A program made the translations under genes and the position numbers. A model generated the notes under the pieces. The model was not told the origin of the DNA, searched no databases, and saw nothing but the letters and a program-made list of their open reading frames with translations. From Bradyrhizobium sp. Ec3.3 (GTDB lineage Bacteria > Pseudomonadota > Alphaproteobacteria > Rhizobiales > Xanthobacteraceae), in NCBI RefSeq assembly GCF_000472925.1, contig NZ_KI421479.1:278792-342791 (forward strand): a stretch of 64,000 nt of DNA, given 5' to 3'. Below, piece by piece: positions 60,382-64,000 of this stretch. Within the stretch, counting starts at the first letter, position 1. Each line of letters starts with the position of its first letter.

Positions 60382-61464
60382 CTAGCGCTTGCTGGCCTGC
60401 CGCAGCGACCGTTCGCGCTCCATCTGCGTCACCTGCTTGGGCAGGTTGGCCTGCGCGCAGGCCTCCGCCAGCCTCCGCCGTTCCTGCCAGGGCTCCACGA
60501 CGTTCATCCAGAGCTCGCGCGCTCCCATGATGGAAATGGCGAGGCCGAACGGGATCATGAAATAGAGGATGCGGAAGACCAGGAGGGTGGCCAGGAGCTG
60601 CTCGCGGCCGAATTCGGGGAGCGCTAGCAGCATGGCCGCGTCGAATACGCCGATGCTGCCGGGGGCGTGGCTGGCAAACCCCAGCAGCGTCGCCAAGATG
60701 AACACCACCGCCAGTGACATGAAATCGATTGGCGGGGTGGACGGCACCAGGAGGTACATCGCCATGGCGCAGAAGCCGAGGTCGACCACGCCGATCAGGA
60801 TCTGCACGAGCGTCAGCGGCGCGGACGGCAGCACCACCTTCCAGCCCTTCTGGCCGAGCTCGCGGCGCTTCTCGCCCATCGACAGCCAGACCAGATAGGC
60901 GGTGATGGAGGCAAGGCCGCCAAGGGCGATCAGGCGGTTGATCGCGGAGGGGAGCTGATCCATCGCAGAGGCGGCATCGGGATGGATCGCCATACCGATA
61001 GAGAGCACGAAGATGTTACCGAGCCAGAAGGTGAGGCCGGAGAGGAAGCAGATCTTCGCAACGTCGATCGCGTTCAGCCCGTAGTCCGAGTAGATCCGGA
61101 AGCGGATTGCTCCACCGGTGAAGACGGTCGCGCCGATGTTGTGGCCGATCGAATAGGAGGTGAAGCTGGACAACGCTGCGATGCGGTAGGGGACGTGTTT
61201 CTTGCCGATCGTTCGCAGTGCGAAGAAGTCGTAGAAGGTCAGCGTACAGAAGGCGAAGAAGACGCAGAGCGCCGCAAGGCCGATATTGCCGCGGGGGATC
61301 TCGGTTAACGCGGTCAGGATGACGCCGGTGTCGATGCCCTTGAGGGTGCGCACCAGCGTCGTGATCGCGAAGGCGATGATCATGACGCTCGCGGCAATGC
61401 CGAGCCGACGCCAGCCGATCCATCTCTTGAAGCCGCGTTTCAGCGCGGGCAGCACGTCCTGCAT
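60382..61464 (-). CDS. YbhN/UPF0104 (lysylphosphatidylglycerol-synthetase transmembrane region) protein
   Basis: Integral membrane protein of 360 residues with about eight hydrophobic segments. Family features: LSSFTSYSIGHNIGATVFTGGAIRFRIYSDYGL and GFASHAPGSIGVFDAAML. This is the flippase-like membrane half of MprF proteins without the aminoacyltransferase domain, so lipid modification by itself is unlikely; lipid movement is a possible role. The C-terminal 40 residues are basic and cytoplasmic. It stands alone, 156 bases downstream of the SGNH gene on the same strand. Confidence 0.88.
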   Translation of the reverse strand: MQDVLPALKRGFKRWIGWRRLGIAASVMIIAFAITTLVRTLKGIDTGVILTALTEIPRGNIGLAALCVFFAFCTLTFYDFFALRTIGKKHVPYRIAALSSFTSYSIGHNIGATVFTGGAIRFRIYSDYGLNAIDVAKICFLSGLTFWLGNIFVLSIGMAIHPDAASAMDQLPSAINRLIALGGLASITAYLVWLSMGEKRRELGQKGWKVVLPSAPLTLVQILIGVVDLGFCAMAMYLLVPSTPPIDFMSLAVVFILATLLGFASHAPGSIGVFDAAMLLALPEFGREQLLATLLVFRILYFMIPFGLAISIMGARELWMNVVEPWQERRRLAEACAQANLPKQVTQMERERSLRQASKR

Positions 61465-61886
61465 TCATCCTCCCGGCGGGGGCAAGCAACTCGTAAAACC
61501 CGCCCAATCGAGCGGGTGCCGATTGAGCGCGATGGCGCCCAAAGCCTAGCGCCGATCGCAGCCATATATCCTAGTTCCTTAAGGCAAAAACAGCGACTTG
61601 TGCAGCCCTTGACAACGGAAGGTTCTGCGTTCCGGCATCCCTTTCGTCATACGTCCTACACATTGCCGCGCATTAAGGATTGCGAGTCGCGGCATTGCCG
61701 TTTCATTGCCCGCATTTTGCCAAACCGTAGCGCGGTTCGCCTTGTTCCAGCGCAAGGTTTTCGATCCTTTCGGAACGTCCCTCACGCGTGTCGGTTAGCG
61801 GTGCATCAGCAACCGAACACAGCGTGATAGCGGCCTGCATACGCAGGCCGGCGCCGCTCTGTTCCCGAAGCGCAAGGACTGGAACG
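61465..61886. other. AT-richer divergent intergenic region
   Basis: About 420 bases without a credible gene, between the YbhN-type start and the DUF892 start. An EcfG-like promoter lies near its right end; the rest holds no repeat that I recognise. Confidence 0.5.
61772..61796 (+). promoter_or_regulatory. EcfG-type general-stress promoter
   Basis: GGAAC (61772-61776), 16 bases, then GGTT (61793-61796), close to the alphaproteobacterial EcfG consensus GGAAC-N16/17-CGTT. It lies 91 bases ahead of the DUF892 start. Confidence 0.5.
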
Positions 61887-62393
61887 ATGGGACTGTTCAC
61901 CAAGGACATCAAGACCATGAACGACCTGTTCGTGCATCAATTGCAGGACATCTACTACGCCGAGCAGCAGCTCACCAAGGCGCTGCCGAAAATGGCAAAT
62001 AAGGCGACCGACCCGCAGTTGAAGCAGGGCTTTTTGACGCACCTCGATGAAACCAAACAGCACGTGAAGCGGCTGGAAGAGGTGTTCAAGATGCACGGCG
62101 TCGAGGTGAAGGCGATCGATTGCCCGGCGATCGACGGGATCATCGAGGAAGCCAACGACACCGCCGGCGAGGTCGCCGACAACGCGGTGCTCGATGCGGC
62201 CCTCATCAACGCCGCGCAGGCCGCCGAGCACTACGAGATCGTCCGCTATGGCAGCCTGATCGCCTGGGCCAAGCAGCTCGGCCGCAACGACTGCGCCGCA
62301 GTGCTCGCCAAGACGCTCGAGGAGGAGAAGGCGACCGACAAGAAGCTGACCTCGATCGCCGAGACCAAGGTGAACATGCGCGCGGCGAGCTAG
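61887..62393 (+). CDS. YciE/DUF892 ferritin-like protein
   Basis: Cytoplasmic four-helix protein of 168 residues (DUF892, ferritin-like). DLFVHQLQDIYYAEQQLTKALPKM and NAAQAAEHYEIVRYGSLIAWAKQLG carry the Glu/His residues of a di-metal site. E. coli YciE and relatives are induced in stationary phase and stress, and in alphaproteobacteria often belong to the EcfG regulon, in line with the promoter upstream. ATG 61887 was chosen over longer frames that lack the family pattern. A strong terminator follows. Confidence 0.9.
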   Translation: MGLFTKDIKTMNDLFVHQLQDIYYAEQQLTKALPKMANKATDPQLKQGFLTHLDETKQHVKRLEEVFKMHGVEVKAIDCPAIDGIIEEANDTAGEVADNAVLDAALINAAQAAEHYEIVRYGSLIAWAKQLGRNDCAAVLAKTLEEEKATDKKLTSIAETKVNMRAAS

Positions 62394-62411
62394 ACCCACG
62401 TCGCCTAAGGG

Positions 62412-62440
62412 AACGCCGCGCGCGAGGCGCGGCGTTTTTC
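62412..62440 (+). terminator. Rho-independent terminator of the DUF892 gene
   Basis: Stem ACGCCGCGC with loop GCGAG, then GCGCGGCGT, followed by TTTTTC, about 20 bases past the stop codon. Confidence 0.85.
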
Positions 62441-62533
62441 GTGACGCAGCGCAGGCATCATTCGTTCATTATCGAAACATGATGTGAGCTGAGGGTGTAA
62501 TCTTTCGCGTGGGGCTGCAATCGGGATGCCAGC

Positions 62534-63934
62534 ATGCGAACCAACTTCGCCAATACCAATATCGCCTACGAATCCGCGGGGAGCACGCAGCGCTCGCGCC
62601 TTGCCACCTCGCTGACGCTTGCTGCGATGAGTCTCGGCTATGGCGTGGTGCAGCTCGATGTCACGATCGTCAACACCGCGCTGCATGCGATGGGCACCGC
62701 TCTTGGCGGTGGGGTCGCCGAGCTGCAATGGGTGGTGAGCGCCTATACCATCGCCTTTGCCGCCTTCATCCTGACTGCGGGCGCGCTTGGCGATCGCATC
62801 GGCGCCAAGCGCGTCTTCATGGCGGGCTTCGCCATCTTCACTGCGGCCTCGCTCGCCTGCGCGCTGTCGCCGAACGCCACCGTCTTGATCGGCGCGCGGC
62901 TGATCCAGGGATTGGCGGCAGCGATCCTGGTGCCGAATTCGCTGGCGCTGCTCAACCATGCTTATCCGGACGAGAAGCAGCGCGGGCGCGCCGTCGCGGT
63001 CTGGGCCGCAGGCGCCAGCCTCGCCCTGACGGCGGGCCCGTTCGTCGGCGGAGGCCTGATCACGCTGGTCGGCTGGCGCGCGATCTTCCTGGTCAACCTG
63101 CCGATCGGACTTACCGGCCTCTGGCTGACCTGGCGCTTTACCGATGAGACCACGCGCTCACTAGCGCGCGAGATCGATCTGCCCGGCCAGTGCGCGGCGA
63201 TCGGTGCACTGGGCGCGCTCGCCGCCGCGATCATCGAAGGTGGCGCGATCGGCTGGGCGCATCCCGCCGTGATCGCAGCCTTCATCGCCGCCGCTGTGCT
63301 GGCCGCGCTGTTCGTCTGGCGGGAGCAGCGCACCGCGCAGCCGATGCTGCCGCTGTCGCTGTTTGGCAACCGCATGTTCGCGCTGACCTCGCTCGTGGGC
63401 CTGCTCGTGAACGTTGCGATCTACGGACTGATCTTCGTGCTCAGCCTCTACTTCCAGGAGGTCAACGGGCTGTCCGCCTGGTGGACCGGACTCGCCTTCG
63501 TCCCGATGATGGGCGCGGTGCTGCCGGTGAATTTGCTGGCGCCGCGCGTGTCCGAGCGGATCGGAGCTTGCAGGACCATGATCGTGGGCGCGTGCGTCTC
63601 GGCGCTGGGCTGCCTCTTCATGCTCGGCATGGCTGCTGACACGAGCTACTGGGCGATCGCCGTGCAGATGATCGCGATCAGCGGCGGCCTCGGCCTTTTG
63701 GTGCCGCCCCTGACCTCGACGCTGCTCGGCAGCGTCGAGAAGGCCCGCTCGGGCATCGCGGCCGGCGTGCTCAATGCGACCCGGCAGACCGGCAGCGTGC
63801 TTGGCGTTACGCTGTTCGGCTCGCTGGTGGCGGGGAACTTCATGACCGGCCTGCACGCCTCGCTGACCATTGCGGCAGCGGTCCTGCTGCTGGCCGCGAC
63901 AGCGATCTGGCGCAGCGCGCCAGCCGATGGTTAA
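62534..63934 (+). CDS. DHA2-family MFS exporter (EmrB/QacA type)
   Basis: Drug:proton antiporter-type protein of 466 residues with about fourteen hydrophobic segments. VVQLDVTIVNTALHAMGTAL is the DHA2 motif D1, and ALGDRIGAKRVFMAGFAIF and LVPNSLALLNHAYPDEKQRGRAVAVW follow. GPFVGGGLI is motif C of exporters. Substrate unknown. No adjacent periplasmic adaptor or repressor is visible, but the window ends 66 bases downstream. Confidence 0.92.
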   Translation: MRTNFANTNIAYESAGSTQRSRLATSLTLAAMSLGYGVVQLDVTIVNTALHAMGTALGGGVAELQWVVSAYTIAFAAFILTAGALGDRIGAKRVFMAGFAIFTAASLACALSPNATVLIGARLIQGLAAAILVPNSLALLNHAYPDEKQRGRAVAVWAAGASLALTAGPFVGGGLITLVGWRAIFLVNLPIGLTGLWLTWRFTDETTRSLAREIDLPGQCAAIGALGALAAAIIEGGAIGWAHPAVIAAFIAAAVLAALFVWREQRTAQPMLPLSLFGNRMFALTSLVGLLVNVAIYGLIFVLSLYFQEVNGLSAWWTGLAFVPMMGAVLPVNLLAPRVSERIGACRTMIVGACVSALGCLFMLGMAADTSYWAIAVQMIAISGGLGLLVPPLTSTLLGSVEKARSGIAAGVLNATRQTGSVLGVTLFGSLVAGNFMTGLHASLTIAAAVLLLAATAIWRSAPADG

Positions 63935-64000
63935 CCCGGAGTATGCTGCCTTGCGCTCACAGCTTTCGTTCACCATGAGCCGAACCGGTACGTAGCCGGT
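63935..64000. other. End of window, non-coding
   Basis: The last 66 bases show no gene start on the plus strand; they may include the 3' end or promoter of a gene outside the window. Confidence 0.3.

Noticed and set aside
1..64000. Search for tRNA, rRNA, CRISPR arrays, insertion-sequence transposases and phage genes
   Set aside because: None was recognised on either strand; the only repeats are small dispersed palindromes and in-gene repeats.

Overview
The window is high-GC chromosomal DNA of an alphaproteobacterium, most likely Bradyrhizobium or a close relative. The gene families, a giant growth-pole-ring-like protein, a TTAA-N7-TTAA CtrA-type box, an EcfG-like stress promoter and a HWE histidine kinase all point that way. 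The genus is inferred from gene content, not from a marker gene. I saw no rRNA, tRNA, CRISPR array, phage or insertion sequence.

Left part (1-22 kb): murJ; a compositionally odd leucine-rich-repeat/zinc-motif protein; a short ORF with a terminator (possible small RNA); a DUF1127 protein; an orphan form-II CoxL-like molybdoenzyme; cytochrome c'; a Cys/Met-type PLP lyase; a VOC protein; a decayed serine hydrolase; a HWE sensor kinase; a DUF1801 protein; CHRD and dihaem cytochrome genes facing apart; a stand-alone RAM protein; thiD; an LpxH-like phosphoesterase coupled to a glycosyltransferase; a threonine dehydratase; and a secreted metacaspase-like protein with an Asn/Thr-rich tail.

Middle (22-41 kb): an MFS transporter and a dipeptide epimerase meet tail to tail. 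Next come a three-gene Mla-type lipid transport operon (permease fused to STAS, ATPase, MCE protein), a frameshifted DUF4279 gene, and an 1875-residue coiled-coil protein with 22- and 44-residue repeats resembling Agrobacterium GPR / Sinorhizobium RgsE. CtrA-type boxes separate it from an Hpt phosphotransfer gene. Ferredoxin, thioesterase, ferredoxin reductase, small secreted proteins and a CYTH-CHAD protein follow.

Right part (41-64 kb): a hexarate (galactarate/glucarate) block on the minus strand holds an MFS importer, LysR, kdgD, gudD, a semialdehyde dehydrogenase and garD, enough to take either sugar diacid to 2-oxoglutarate. Beside it lies the most interesting locus. An AraC regulator diverges from a complete branched-chain-type ABC importer whose second permease carries a soluble C-terminal domain that looks like the small subunit of N,N-dimethylformamidase. 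The next gene encodes the large subunit of a dimethylformamidase-like iron amidohydrolase. This reads as a self-contained sense-import-hydrolyse module for an N-substituted amide. The window ends with an SGNH hydrolase, a YbhN-type membrane protein, a DUF892 stress protein behind an EcfG-like promoter, and a DHA2 drug exporter.

Several families of dispersed palindromic repeats sit in the intergenic gaps, one of them inside the hexarate operon.
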